Below are positions 18,125-26,964 of a DNA stretch of 64,000 nucleotides, piece after piece. The stretch is from Chryseobacterium tructae (GTDB lineage Bacteria > Bacteroidota > Bacteroidia > Flavobacteriales > Weeksellaceae), in contig NZ_JAUFQR010000003.1 of assembly GCF_030409875.1 (NCBI RefSeq), forward strand, positions 124,001 to 188,000. Direction: 5' to 3'. The translations under genes were made by a program, and so were the position numbers. The notes under the pieces were generated by a model, which saw only the letters and a list, made by a program, of their open reading frames with translations, had not been told where the DNA came from and did no database searches. Positions within the stretch are counted from its first letter, which is position 1, and each line of letters starts with the position of its first letter.

Positions 18125-19411
18125 ATGTACAAACAAAATTTTAAAATAATTTTATCATTTCTCCTTATCCTAATCAGCAACTTTTTTTTCTCTCAAAAGA
18201 AGTTTACTATAGTTCTTGATGCGGGACACGGAGGTAGTGACCATGGAGCCAACAGGTCTTATTCTGACATTGGAAGAATTGCAGAAAAGGACATTACATT
18301 GGCTATTACGCTAAAGGTAGGAGCCATGCTTGAAAAAAACAGAGACTTTAAGGTAATCTATACCCGAAAGATTGACGAGTACCCTTCTTTATCCGACAGA
18401 ACGAACCTGGCCAACAGGAGTAAAGCAGATTTATTTGTATCAATTCACTGTAATTCTTCTGCAAGACCTACAGCTTATGGTACGGAAACTTACGTACAGG
18501 GACCTAACCAGAACAACGAAAACCTGGAAGTTGCCAAAAGAGAGAATGACGTAATCTTTCTGGATGAAAAAGATAAGCAGACCTTCGGATCTTATAACCC
18601 GGAATCTCCGGAATCTTTAATTGCATTGAAACTTCAACAGAGTAAATACCTTGAATCCAGTCTTCTTTTAGGCGGATTGGTAGAGGATAACTTTGTGAAT
18701 AAGGATAAAAGATCTTCCAGAGGAGTTTTCCAGAAAAACCTACACGTTCTTCGTATGAACGCCATGCCTTCTGTTTTGATTGAAACAGGTTTCATCAACC
18801 ACCCGGAAGAAAGCCATTATATTGCTTCTGAGAAAGGTCAAAGCGAAATTGCAGAGAGTATCTATGATGCAATCATTGATTATAAAAAAGCGGTTGACAG
18901 AAAATCCGGAGGATCTATAGCTATGAAAAAGCAGGAACCGGAAAAACCGGCTGAAACTCCATTGAAGAATGATTTCAGAATATTACTGATGAGCTCTCCT
19001 ACAAAATACAACGAGAATGATCCGGCACTTAAAGGTCTGAATTATGTTCTTACCATCAAGGAAAACGGGCAATACAAATATTACTATGCTGTCACCAATA
19101 TGGCTTCTGTAAAAGACATTAATCTTAAAACAGCTAAGGATGCTGGATTCAGAAATGCATTTGCAGTAGGATTTATGCCTAACCAGCGAATCAGCATGGG
19201 ATATTATACCATAGAAGTCTATTCGGGAGAAAAACTGAACGGAAACTCATATATCCTGCAAAACCTTAAAGATGTAGAAAGAGAGAAAGACAGTGGTGTT
19301 TTCTATTATACTTATGGAAAGGTTTATACTTTAGAGGATGCTGCAAAGTTACAGAAAGAACTTGAAGGTAAAGGAATTAAGAATACCGTGATCCAAAAAG
19401 TATACAAATAG
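18125..19411 (+). CDS. N-acetylmuramoyl-L-alanine amidase (Amidase_3) with C-terminal SPOR-like domain
   Basis: Cell-wall hydrolase that cleaves the amide bond between MurNAc and L-Ala, probably acting in cell separation. The 428-residue protein has a signal peptide to about 23 (FLLILISNFFFSQ). A zinc-dependent amidase domain spans residues 27-255, with the zinc ligands in VLDAGHGGSD, EKDITL, VSIHCNSS and the catalytic Glu in LIETGFINHPEE. The remaining region (about 280-428) is beta-alpha-rich with YYAVTNMASVKDINLKTAKDAG and resembles a SPOR-type peptidoglycan-binding module. It is followed by a tRNA-Glu gene with its own promoter. Confidence 0.92.
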   Translation: MYKQNFKIILSFLLILISNFFFSQKKFTIVLDAGHGGSDHGANRSYSDIGRIAEKDITLAITLKVGAMLEKNRDFKVIYTRKIDEYPSLSDRTNLANRSKADLFVSIHCNSSARPTAYGTETYVQGPNQNNENLEVAKRENDVIFLDEKDKQTFGSYNPESPESLIALKLQQSKYLESSLLLGGLVEDNFVNKDKRSSRGVFQKNLHVLRMNAMPSVLIETGFINHPEESHYIASEKGQSEIAESIYDAIIDYKKAVDRKSGGSIAMKKQEPEKPAETPLKNDFRILLMSSPTKYNENDPALKGLNYVLTIKENGQYKYYYAVTNMASVKDINLKTAKDAGFRNAFAVGFMPNQRISMGYYTIEVYSGEKLNGNSYILQNLKDVEREKDSGVFYYTYGKVYTLEDAAKLQKELEGKGIKNTVIQKVYK

Positions 19412-19423
19412 TTAAAAAATAAT

Positions 19424-19454
19424 TTTGAAGTTTCAAAAGCTTTTTTTACTTTTG
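19424..19454 (+). promoter_or_regulatory. Flavobacterial promoter for tRNA-Glu
   Basis: TTTG at 19424-19427, a 19-base spacer and TACTTTTG at 19447-19454, a match to the Bacteroidota consensus TTTG-N19-21-TAnnTTTG. The tRNA starts 15 bases later. Confidence 0.75.
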
Positions 19455-19469
19455 CAACCTCAAAATTCA

Positions 19470-19541
19470 GGCCTATTCGTCTAGTGGTCAGGACTCAAGA
19501 TTTTCATTCTTGCAACAGGGGTTCGATTCCCCTATAGGCTA
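19470..19541 (+). tRNA. tRNA-Glu (anticodon TTC), variant copy
   Basis: A complete 72-nt cloverleaf. The acceptor stem GGCCTAT / ATAGGCT pairs at seven positions with one G-U. The D arm is GTCT / GGAC, the anticodon arm CAAGA-TTTTCAT-TCTTG has anticodon TTC, and the T arm is AGGGG-TTCGATT-CCCCT. It differs from the three copies near 25.1-25.5 kb in the acceptor, D-loop and anticodon stem. It is followed by a terminator. CCA is not encoded. Confidence 0.95.
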
Positions 19542-19547
19542 CTCATT

Positions 19548-19590
19548 AAAACCTTTAACGGCTTGAAAATTAGCTGGTTAAAGGTTTTTA
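19548..19590 (+). terminator. Terminator after tRNA-Glu
   Basis: A 12-bp stem AAAACCTTTAAC (19548-19559) / GTTAAAGGTTTT (19577-19588) followed by a T-rich tail. It ends the single tRNA transcript. Confidence 0.8.
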
Positions 19591-19979
19591 TTTTATACAT
19601 TTTCCCACTTTTATCCCACTTTAAAAAAAACATATCTCACTTTAGAAAATCTCTAAAACTTCAAAGTTAGCTTACTGCTACAAATCACAGAAAATTCTTA
19701 ATTCAAAAAGAGGGGGCACTACCAAGACTGAAACAACGGAGGGGGCTTGTTATTCATATGGTAGCTTGAATTACGTAAATAAAGTGGTTTCAGTAGTAAA
19801 ATAGGGCTTTACATTCTGGATAAAACCAAAGTTCTCTTAATATGGTTTTAGCTATCTTAACGATTAAAACTCAATCGTAGTTCTACTACACTTTTAAAAA
19901 TTTAACAAAAAACATTATATCTGGCATGATATTTTATCTACCTTTAGTGATATAACATCAAAAACACACAGATATACAA
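19591..19979. other. Intergenic region between tRNA-Glu and the VgrG cassette
   Basis: No coding frame is evident in these 389 bases. There is a repeated TCCCAC/TTTATCCCAC pattern just after the tRNA terminator and a G-rich patch (aagagggggcac, cggagggggc) near 19709-19748 that differs from the surroundings. A TACCTTTA box near 19939 may be a weak -7 element for vgrG. I see no integrase and no clear repeat of the tRNA end that would mark an attachment site. Confidence 0.35.
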
Positions 19980-22189
19980 ATGAAAAAAAATGTCTCAAAT
20001 TCTGAGAGGATTTCCGAGAACCATATTGCAGGCATTAACCGTGTGGTTAAGCTTGACATTGTGGTTAATGGAAACCTATCAGACACTTTAAACACTTCCG
20101 TTTACAGCAGAGTGCCAGAAAACACCACTACTTTGAACTTACTTTAGCACATGACTCTCTTGATGAAGTACAGAGCCATAACTTAGAACAGGCACAGCAA
20201 TTTCTAGGAAAACGTCTGACAGTTACTTTTAAATACAAAGATGCTGAAAACGAAAGCCCCGAAAGAACGTTTGTTGGTGTTGTTACGAAAGTGGCATTCA
20301 GTCAGGAAAAAATGAGCTTAGGCAATATTGTACTCAAAGGATATAGCCCAACTATACTAATGGATTCAGCCCCACATACTCAGAGTTTTGGAGGTACTCA
20401 GTCTGTCAACACTTCCATTATTGCTGACAATATCATTAAAGAGACACTGGGAACAATTCAATTTGATTTCAGAATAGATACCCAGAATAAAAGCTACATT
20501 AATTACAGTGCTCAATATTGTGAAACTCATTACAATTACCTGACAAGATTAGCAGAAGCCTACGGAGAGCAATTTTACTATGATGGGGATGTGCTACACT
20601 TTGGCAAGCTCCCCCCTCATGAAAAGCCCATCCAACTTATTTATGGAAGCAATGTTAATGATGTACAGGTAGAGTTAAAAGCAGTTCACACAAAACCCGA
20701 ATACTTTGGTTATAACAGCAGTAGCCATGCTAAAATGAATGGCTCTAACAATGAGATTAAGCATTTAGGAGACCTATCATCCAAAGCCTATGAGCTGAAT
20801 AACAATATTTTTAAAACCCGTTCACTTACACCCACTCCCATCAATGCCAATATGTTTCTGGATGTGGACGATTCCCAAAAGAGTGCAAGAGGAAGTAAAG
20901 CAGTAGAAGTTTTTACCGTTTCAGGAAGCACAACAGTTCCTTTCTTATTCATAGGTTGTGTGGCAGATATAGACATGAGAAAACAGGATAGTAATGAGAC
21001 CTCTCACTTTACAACTTTGATGATAACAGAGGTTAATCACGAAGTTGATGCAAGAGGATATTACACTGGAAGTTTTGAAGCTATAGCTGAAGGAACAGGT
21101 TTCATGCCTAAACCAGCTTTTATAACGCCTAAAGCAGAACCACAGGTGGCAACGGTTATCTCCAATGTAGACCCTTTGAACCAAGGCAGAATACAAGTGC
21201 AGTTTGACTGGCAATTAAATGATACCACCCATTTTATCCGAATGATGAGCCCCGATGCAGGGGGAACAGATGCTATAAGCCAGAACAGAGGTTTTGTAGC
21301 TGTTCCAGAAATTGGAGACCAAGTAATGGTAAACTTTGAATACCATAATCCAGATTTTCCTTTTGCAATGGGTGGAATGTTTCACGGTGGTGTAGGCTTG
21401 GGAGGTGGTATGGATAACCGTGTAAAATCCCTACAGACCCGAAGTGGGCACAGATTAGTATTTACAGAAGATGAAAGTATTTTATTGACCGATAAAAGTG
21501 GAAATGAGCTGAGATTTGATACAGAGGGAAGCAATATCACCATTACTGCTCCTGAAACCATTACCATAAAATCAAAGAACCTGAAGTTTGATATTGAAGA
21601 GAATATCAAAACCAAAGCAGGAAAGAACATGGATACCAATGTTGGGCAGAACATTAAGATTATTGCCAAGCAAGAGATTAGCCAAGACAGTGGTAAGAAA
21701 ACTATTATCAATGCTGGAACTAATACTGAAATATCAGCAAAAGCACACCTAGACCTTTATGGTAAAGAAAAATTCATAGGCTATACCGATGGACAGACTG
21801 AGTTCGGAGCAAAGGACAGAATGCATGTGTATGGTGCTAACTCATTACTGACAGCTAAGGATAAAATTGAGTATAAAGCTCCACAAATGAATAAGCTTCC
21901 TCAAAATGGTGAGTTTGATTATACTAAAGAAAAGCAAATAGTGAGTGCTCAATGGATGGATGCAGATATGAATAAAGAAATTGCAATAGCATCTTATGAT
22001 GAAGAAATAAGTTTATTGGTTTATACCAGAAACTATGAAGAGGGGGAATCAATTACACTAACTGTATACGAAGTAGATGATAAAGACATAAATAATGGAG
22101 AAAAGGAAATAACTCTTACGGGGAATGTTAAAAAAGATGGCTTTGCAGAGTTAAAGAGAAGTGTAAAAGTAGAAAAACAACAAGCTTAA
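19980..22189 (+). pseudogene. vgrG: Type VI secretion VgrG spike protein, frameshifted near its N-terminus
   Basis: VgrG forms the tip of the type VI secretion spike and carries effectors. The reading frame from ATG 19980 breaks at the TTT of 20087-20089. Restoring one T gives DTFKHFRLQQSARKHHYFEL and joins the first 36 codons to the rest of the family sequence, about 736 residues in total. The gp27-like region (HYFELTLAHDSLDEVQSHN, KRLTVTFKYKDAENE) and the gp5-like OB fold follow (NVDPLNQGRIQVQFDW, NRGFVAVPEIGDQVMVNFEY). Next come a beta-helix needle with repeated polar residues (TITAPETITIKSKNL, AGKNMDTNVGQNIKIIAKQE) and a short C-terminal extension. The cassette downstream fits a cargo module. 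The frame break is probably a homopolymer error, because the rest of the gene is well preserved. Confidence 0.85.
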
Positions 22190-22199
22190 TTGTAAAGTC

Positions 22200-23213
22200 A
22201 TGGGAGATACTAAAAAATTAGCTATACGGGAATTAAAAGATTCTAAATCCGTTAAGATTGTACAAAGAGAAATCTATTTAACCTTTGATGATGGAATACA
22301 GGCAGGAACAGAAGAAGTCTTACAATTATTAAAGGAAAAAGGAATTAAAGGAACATTTTTCTTAACGGGGATACATTTATATTACTTTATTGAGAAAAGT
22401 AAGGATAGAAAAAGATCTTTAGATGTATTAAAAGATATATATGAAAATCACGCTATAGGTAACCATAGCTATTCACATGTAAATGATTTTTATAAAAATG
22501 CCTATAAGGAAGGGATTAAATATAAAGGAGATGGAAGTAAACCGGAAGATAAAAGAAGTGTATTTACTGATTTTACAAAGTGTAAAGAACAAATTTTATA
22601 TTACTTAGATGAAATTTATGGAAAAGGAGCTATAAAGAATAGGAATGTTCCTTTATCTAAAAATCAGACTGTCCCATTGGCTAGATTTCCAGGAAGAAAT
22701 ACTTGGCACACTAAAGAGTTTGTAGATATTGATTCCGATAATAGTAAGGATACAAAAGATGAAGCCAAAGAATTATTTGAAAAAAGAGAATATCAAGTGT
22801 ACGGTTGGGACTGTGAATGGAATATTAAGAGTTGGGATTTTAAAAATGCTTCTGTTGCAAAGGTTCAGGAAAAAGTTACTAATAAAACTATGGATTTTGG
22901 CAATGATGATGATGTCCATCCTTATTATGATATGTACTCGAAACAGTATATTGGATTTGATAGGGTTTCAGAATCTTGGGAAACTGTTCGTGATGAACTA
23001 TTAGATATGTCGTATTATGGAGGTTTATGGGATGCTGTTGGAAAGAAAAATGGAAAAGTTATTTTGTTAATGCACGAAAGAGCATTTAGAAATGGAAAAT
23101 TAGTTAATGGAGTTGTAGATTTGAAAAACAAAGATGAAATAAACAAATTGGGACAACTTATTGATTATTTTCAAAAACGAAAAGCTGATTTTAAAACATT
23201 AGATAAATACTAA
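22200..23213 (+). CDS. NodB-type polysaccharide deacetylase, probable type VI effector
   Basis: Metal-dependent carbohydrate esterase 4 (NodB) fold that removes acetyl groups from GlcNAc or MurNAc. All five NodB motifs are visible in the 337-residue protein: TFDDG (Asp30-Asp31), NHSYSH (His89 and His93), the third motif ARFPGRNTW near 161, the fourth motif YGWDCEWNIKSWD near 201, and LLMHE near 296. There is no signal peptide, which would be odd for a self-acting wall enzyme but fits export by the spike encoded 10 bases upstream. The next gene begins 2 bases downstream and encodes a small membrane protein. The effector role is inference from this arrangement. A long insert between motifs 2 and 3 is unusual. 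Confidence 0.8.
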   Translation: MGDTKKLAIRELKDSKSVKIVQREIYLTFDDGIQAGTEEVLQLLKEKGIKGTFFLTGIHLYYFIEKSKDRKRSLDVLKDIYENHAIGNHSYSHVNDFYKNAYKEGIKYKGDGSKPEDKRSVFTDFTKCKEQILYYLDEIYGKGAIKNRNVPLSKNQTVPLARFPGRNTWHTKEFVDIDSDNSKDTKDEAKELFEKREYQVYGWDCEWNIKSWDFKNASVAKVQEKVTNKTMDFGNDDDVHPYYDMYSKQYIGFDRVSESWETVRDELLDMSYYGGLWDAVGKKNGKVILLMHERAFRNGKLVNGVVDLKNKDEINKLGQLIDYFQKRKADFKTLDKY

Positions 23214-23215
23214 CT

Positions 23216-23476
23216 ATGAAAAAAATATTCTTAAGAATGTTATTACTTCTTTGTACTGTTTTATTTATTGTAGGATTGTATTTTTATCCTTTTGAAACTA
23301 ATAGACATTGTGGAGAACTCTCATTATGCTGGGTTAAATTTGGCGTATATGAGTATGATTATGACTCAGAGGCGGGAAATCCTTATTTTGGTAAAGATAT
23401 CCAGTTTTATAGAAAGGTTGGAGGTTTCTGGGAGTATGTGGGATTGAAAGAAATAGATTGTCATAAAAAACAATAA
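23216..23476 (+). CDS. Small single-helix membrane protein, candidate immunity protein
   Basis: An 86-residue protein with one N-terminal membrane helix (FLRMLLLLCTVLFIVGLYFY) and a short beta-rich domain facing the periplasm with four Cys (RHC, SLC, and the final DCHKKQ) and several aromatic residues. It lies between the deacetylase and the PAAR-like gene with gaps of 2 and 4 bases. Small membrane-anchored periplasmic proteins next to an effector often neutralise it, so an immunity role is my inference. It matches no family I know. Confidence 0.6.
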   Translation: MKKIFLRMLLLLCTVLFIVGLYFYPFETNRHCGELSLCWVKFGVYEYDYDSEAGNPYFGKDIQFYRKVGGFWEYVGLKEIDCHKKQ

Positions 23477-23480
23477 AAGA

Positions 23481-23810
23481 ATGTCTCAATATATAACAGA
23501 TACCACCCAGCTAAAATGTGATAAAGGAGCTTCATCAACGCCACTCACAGTAACTAGTCAATCCTTTATGAACATTGATGGAAAACTACAGGCTACAGAA
23601 GAAGATAAGCAACCTAATACTAACATTAAACCTTTTGGTTTATGTAGTGTTTTAAGGTCTTCCTGTACACCTTCACCTGTTAAATGGGACAATACCTCTA
23701 ATTTTAAAATTGAGGGTAAAAAAGAGCTATTAGATAGCTCTACATGCCAGTGTTCCGTTGGTGGTAAAATATCAGTTGTAAAGTCAGCCCAGAACTTTGT
23801 TCAGGAGTAA
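23481..23810 (+). CDS. PAAR-like (DUF4280) spike-tip protein
   Basis: A 109-residue Cys-containing protein of the PAAR-like, DUF4280 type that caps the VgrG spike and may bind a metal. Features include an N-terminal region SQYITDTTQLKCDKGASSTPL and conserved Cys at KCDKG, GLCSVLRSSC and STCQCSVGG. It has the short length of this family. The cassette order VgrG, deacetylase, small membrane protein, PAAR-like is compact and co-directional, which supports a single operon. No signal peptide is present, as expected. Confidence 0.75.
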   Translation: MSQYITDTTQLKCDKGASSTPLTVTSQSFMNIDGKLQATEEDKQPNTNIKPFGLCSVLRSSCTPSPVKWDNTSNFKIEGKKELLDSSTCQCSVGGKISVVKSAQNFVQE

Positions 23811-24464
23811 AAAGAGTCTGGTTTTTAGCTAAAAACCTAATCTGCCTTTTGTTTTTAACAACTAACTGAAAATCATTTTATTAAAATGTAAAATAATGAC
23901 TTTATGTTATTACGTATATAGAGATGTAAAAAGAGACAGTATCATTTCTCCTTTTTTTATTTTATACAATCCCCTATTATACTCTTCTTTTGAAAAGTAT
24001 TGTCTAATACCTCTGTAGCTAAGCATTCTTTTCAACTCATGTACTTGAAACCTTTTTCCTATAAATAAGTGATCTTTTAATATGAATTATGTTCAATCTT
24101 TATGTCCAATTTGGGGTTAGAAAAAGAAGCTTTCATTTATAAATTGGACGTAACACCACCTGTTTTTTCCCTTTTCAATCCTTAATTCTTTGTTGTTTCG
24201 TTCCAATTCTTGTCTTCAGCCATAAAAATCATTAAATTATAGAATACTGATACACTGATATTTATTATTACACCCATAAAAATATCATCACTTTTTCTCT
24301 AAAAAATCATTCTATTTACGATATATCTCACAAAAGCCTTATATTTGCAAAAATTTTTTAATAAATTTAACCGTAATTGATCAGTCAAATATGGTTACAC
24401 TGATGAAAAATATTATTGATAAACCCATGTCTGTAGTGATCTACGGGCTATCAAATTTTATATC
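23811..24464. other. Intergenic region after the VgrG cassette
   Basis: A 654-base AT-rich gap. I see no conserved coding frame; a 28-codon frame at 24391-24477 ends inside the next gene and is not convincing. No clear terminator follows the PAAR-like gene; an imperfect repeat in 23826-23860 is weak. A promoter-like pair occurs at 24315-24347. No integrase or direct repeat marks a right end of the cassette. Confidence 0.35.
24315..24347 (+). promoter_or_regulatory. Putative promoter for the small gene at 24465
   Basis: TTTA at 24315-24318, a 21-base spacer and TATATTTG at 24340-24347, a match to TAnnTTTG with an imperfect upstream box. The untranslated leader would be about 110 bases. Confidence 0.45.
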
Positions 24465-24785
24465 ATGCCGGATTTAAAAATACAAGAAGCGAAATTGCTT
24501 TTTAAGAAAATCCACTCTAACCCAAAAAGTTATGATTTACAAATCAATGAAGACGGGATTGCAGGCAAGGATGATAAAATAAGTTTCAGACTTTATAGGA
24601 CCGGAGAAAGGGTTGCTTTTGAAGTAACAATAGACAGACTTACTTTCACCAACACCACTGGAGAATGGAACAACGCACTGATCATGCTAGGAAATACGAT
24701 CAAAAAAATAGAAAAAGAACAAGAAAATTTAAAAATAGAACAAGCAATAGATAAGCTTAGAAAGTACCTTTCAGAAGAAAATTAA
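24465..24785 (+). CDS. Small hypothetical protein
   Basis: A 106-residue soluble protein I do not recognise. The first 75 residues look beta-rich (YDLQINEDGIAGKDDKISF, VAFEVTIDRLTFTNTTGEW) and end in a helix with a run of charged residues (KKIEKEQENLKIEQAIDKLRK). There is no signal peptide. It lies 66 bases before rpsT, which has its own promoter. The 5' leader contains an overlapping 28-codon frame that I do not count as a gene. Confidence 0.65.
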   Translation: MPDLKIQEAKLLFKKIHSNPKSYDLQINEDGIAGKDDKISFRLYRTGERVAFEVTIDRLTFTNTTGEWNNALIMLGNTIKKIEKEQENLKIEQAIDKLRKYLSEEN

Positions 24786-24801
24786 AATTTTTCAAAATAA
24801 A

Positions 24802-24833
24802 TTTGGTAGTTTAAAAAAAAGTTTATAGTTTTG
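24802..24833 (+). promoter_or_regulatory. Promoter of rpsT
   Basis: TTTG at 24802-24805, a 20-base spacer and TAGTTTTG at 24826-24833, an excellent match to the Bacteroidota consensus. The rpsT start codon is 19 bases downstream, so transcription starts close to the ATG with a very short leader. The same transcript may extend into the tRNA-Glu genes. Confidence 0.8.
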
Positions 24834-24851
24834 CACTCACATTTGAACGAT

Positions 24852-25106
24852 ATGGCAAATCATAAATCAGCACTAAAGAGAATCAGACAGAACGAAACTA
24901 GAAGACTTCGTAATAGATATTATCACAAGACTGCTAGAACAGCATTGAAAGCCTTAAGAAATGAGGAAAACAAAGCTGCTGCAACAGAGCAACTGCCAAA
25001 AGTTATCGCTTTATTGGATAAATTAGCTAAGAAAAATATTATCCACAAAAACAAAGCGGCTAACTTAAAAAGCAAATTGACAAAGCACGTTAATAAATTA
25101 GCGTAA
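24852..25106 (+). CDS. rpsT: 30S ribosomal protein S20
   Basis: Small ribosomal subunit protein that binds 16S rRNA. I chose the ATG at 24852 ([21 protein letters not shown]); a longer reading would begin before the promoter's probable start point. The 84-residue length is typical, and the basic helical sequence ends [16 protein letters not shown] as in the family. It is followed 10 bases later by a tRNA-Glu gene and is probably co-transcribed with it. Confidence 0.95.
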   Translation: MANHKSALKRIRQNETRRLRNRYYHKTARTALKALRNEENKAAATEQLPKVIALLDKLAKKNIIHKNKAANLKSKLTKHVNKLA

Positions 25107-25116
25107 TAAGTATAGC

Positions 25117-25188
25117 GGCCCGTTCGTCTATCGGTTAGGACCTCAGATTTTCATTCTGGTAAGAGGGGTTCGATTCCCCTACGGGCTA
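25117..25188 (+). tRNA. tRNA-Glu (anticodon TTC), copy 2
   Basis: A 72-nt cloverleaf with acceptor GGCCCGT / ACGGGCT, D arm GTCT / GGAC, anticodon arm with loop TTTTCAT (anticodon TTC) and T arm AGGGG-TTCGATT-CCCCT. It is identical to the copies at 25271 and 25408. Confidence 0.95.
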
Positions 25189-25197
25189 CTTAATTTT

Positions 25198-25232
25198 TAA
25201 AAGCCACTGAAATTTTTACAGTGGTTTTTAAA
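25198..25232 (+). terminator. Terminator between tRNA-Glu copies 2 and 3
   Basis: A stem AAAAGCCACTG / CAGTGGTTTTT (one G-U pair) around an AT-rich loop, with a T-rich 3' side. It may end the rpsT-tRNA transcript, though the next tRNA lies only 40 bases on. Confidence 0.6.
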
Positions 25233-25270
25233 AACAAAGTTGCAAAGCTAATACTTAAATACATCTAACC

Positions 25271-25342
25271 GGCCCGTTCGTCTATCGGTTAGGACCTCAG
25301 ATTTTCATTCTGGTAAGAGGGGTTCGATTCCCCTACGGGCTA
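25271..25342 (+). tRNA. tRNA-Glu (anticodon TTC), copy 3
   Basis: Identical 72-nt sequence to the copies at 25117 and 25408, with the same anticodon TTC. A separate promoter is not obvious. Confidence 0.95.
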
Positions 25343-25407
25343 CAAACTAAGAGTTGACACTTATAAAAACAAATACTAACACATTGCTTAGGTAATGGAA
25401 GATAGAG

Positions 25408-25479
25408 GGCCCGTTCGTCTATCGGTTAGGACCTCAGATTTTCATTCTGGTAAGAGGGGTTCGATTCCCCTACGGGCTA
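25408..25479 (+). tRNA. tRNA-Glu (anticodon TTC), copy 4
   Basis: Identical 72-nt sequence to the two preceding copies. It is directly followed by a strong terminator. Confidence 0.95.
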
Positions 25480-25481
25480 CC

Positions 25482-25510
25482 AAAAAGGACTTTTTCGAAA
25501 GTCCTTTTTT
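25482..25510 (+). terminator. Terminator of the tRNA-Glu cluster
   Basis: A 12-bp stem AAAAAGGACTTT (25482-25493) / AAAGTCCTTTTT (25498-25509) with a TTCG tetraloop and a T tail. It closes the tRNA cluster. Confidence 0.85.
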
Positions 25511-25990
25511 CGTTTTTATACTTCTAGCTTATCTTTTTAGGGATTTTTTCACTTCATTTATAGATCATAAGAATGTATTTTGGATGAAATTACCTTCCTA
25601 GTTTTAAAAATTCTAAAAGCGGTAAGATCTCCACTATTCTTTCATTTGCGTTTCAAATAACTGTTTTTATATCTGATCTGATATTCTAATTTTTCTCCAT
25701 TGTCTACTGTCATCCCATAGCAACCTAAGCGACTAAAGGGAAATACAGACCTCCTATATAATATTGCCGAGATCCCTGCGGAATGATAAAGAAAAAGGGT
25801 AAAGAAGTATTCCTTATGATTACATTTCTTTTATATACTATTTATGATACTTCAAATTTGTACTTAAGTTCATTTATTTTGAGCAATATTAAATTTTATT
25901 AAAAAAATCACCAAAAATGGAAATATTATTTTTCGCTTCTTCTTTTATTCCTTAAATTTGGATAAAACTATTCATCCAAAAATCAATAAC
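25511..25990. other. Intergenic region before the CxxC-repeat surface-protein genes
   Basis: No gene is seen in these 480 bases. A TAAATTTG box at 25953-25960, with a weaker TTTC 18 bases upstream, may be the promoter of the first surface-protein gene. There is no clear hairpin or repeat. Confidence 0.35.
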
Positions 25991-26760
25991 ATGAAATTTA
26001 ATTTACTTTTGAGAAATGATTTCTCTTTTAAAGGTGCTCTAGTTGCATTGCTTTTATTCTCCACTCAATTTTTATTTGGTCAAAACAGGATCTATGCTCA
26101 TGCACAAAGTTCAGGTGTATTTGGAGTTGCATGCTTAGGCTGCCGAGTAGACAATCCATTAAATGCCGTTGGAGGAAATGAAGATGATTATTCCACAATG
26201 GTATTAGGAACAGCATTATTGGGAGGAATTCAGCAAACATTAATTTTTCCGGATCTAAGAGCAGACACAAGACTTGTGGTAGGTATCGGAACGGATAACA
26301 TTCCTTTATCTGTACAATTATTAAGTGGTGTAACCCTTGAAACTATGAACGGAGGAACATCTAATGAAGATCGAAGAACAATAGACATAAGTCTTTTAAA
26401 ACTGGGAGCAACTCCTAACAGAGGTACAGTAGAATTTAAACCTGCAAAACCTTATGATGGAATCAGAATTGGATTAACCGGAGGAGTATTAAGTCTTGGT
26501 GGTGGATTCAGAATTTATTATGCTTATCAAGATCCTCTGATTCAATTATTGGCCCATAGCCAGAATGGACAAGTAACTTTAAGTGGAAATGTAAATGTAG
26601 AAGGTTCTGAAATTGCTTTAACTAACACTTCAGGAAAAGAGGTTTACCGTTCAAACTTAGAAGCAATACATTTGAGTCTAACCAGCCTGGAGGGGTCTAC
26701 ATCATGACTGTACAGACTAAAGAAGGAAAAACTTATTCTAAAAAAATTATTATTAAATAA
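25991..26760 (+). pseudogene. Secreted CxxC-repeat surface protein 1, T9SS-type tail, frameshifted
   Basis: First of three related genes. The start at 25991 (MKFNLLLRNDF) gives a signal peptide ending QFLFGQN, then the repeat domain (about 145 residues) with VACLGC, an NPLNAVGGNEDDYST segment, EQT/QQTLIFPDL, GTSNEDRR and GGVLSLGGGFRIYYAYQDP. The C-terminal tail, of the beta-rich kind recognised by type IX secretion, is cut by a frameshift near 26665-26666. Restoring one A gives LEANTFESNQPGGVYI and a tail that ends KTYSKKIIIK at 26760. The function is unknown. A homopolymer error is likely because the tail is well preserved. Confidence 0.75.
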
Positions 26761-26771
26761 CATAACCGATC

Positions 26772-26811
26772 AAAAAACCGGCAGTCTTTTTAAAAGCTGC
26801 CGGTTTTTTTT
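26772..26811 (+). terminator. Terminator after surface protein 1
   Basis: An 11-bp stem AAAACCGGCAG (26774-26784) / CTGCCGGTTTT (26797-26807) followed by a T run. Confidence 0.85.
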
Positions 26812-26964
26812 GCTTACAAGACATAATAATATTAATTTATATATAATATTTTTAATTTATATAAACAAATTATTAATACATATCAAAATTAACAAATAAA
26901 ATAAGCAACATAATTATTTTATTTATAAATTTACATCAAACTAGAAAACCAAAATTTTTTATAT

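Noticed and set aside
19591..19979. Integrase remnant or attachment site after the first tRNA-Glu
   Set aside because: Neither strand gives a conserved integrase fragment, and no copy of the tRNA 3' end is found at the far side of the cassette apart from the separate tRNA-Glu genes.
24391..24477. A 28-codon frame before the small gene at 24465
   Set aside because: It overlaps the next start, has no family match and no composition bias. A regulatory leader peptide is possible but not supported.
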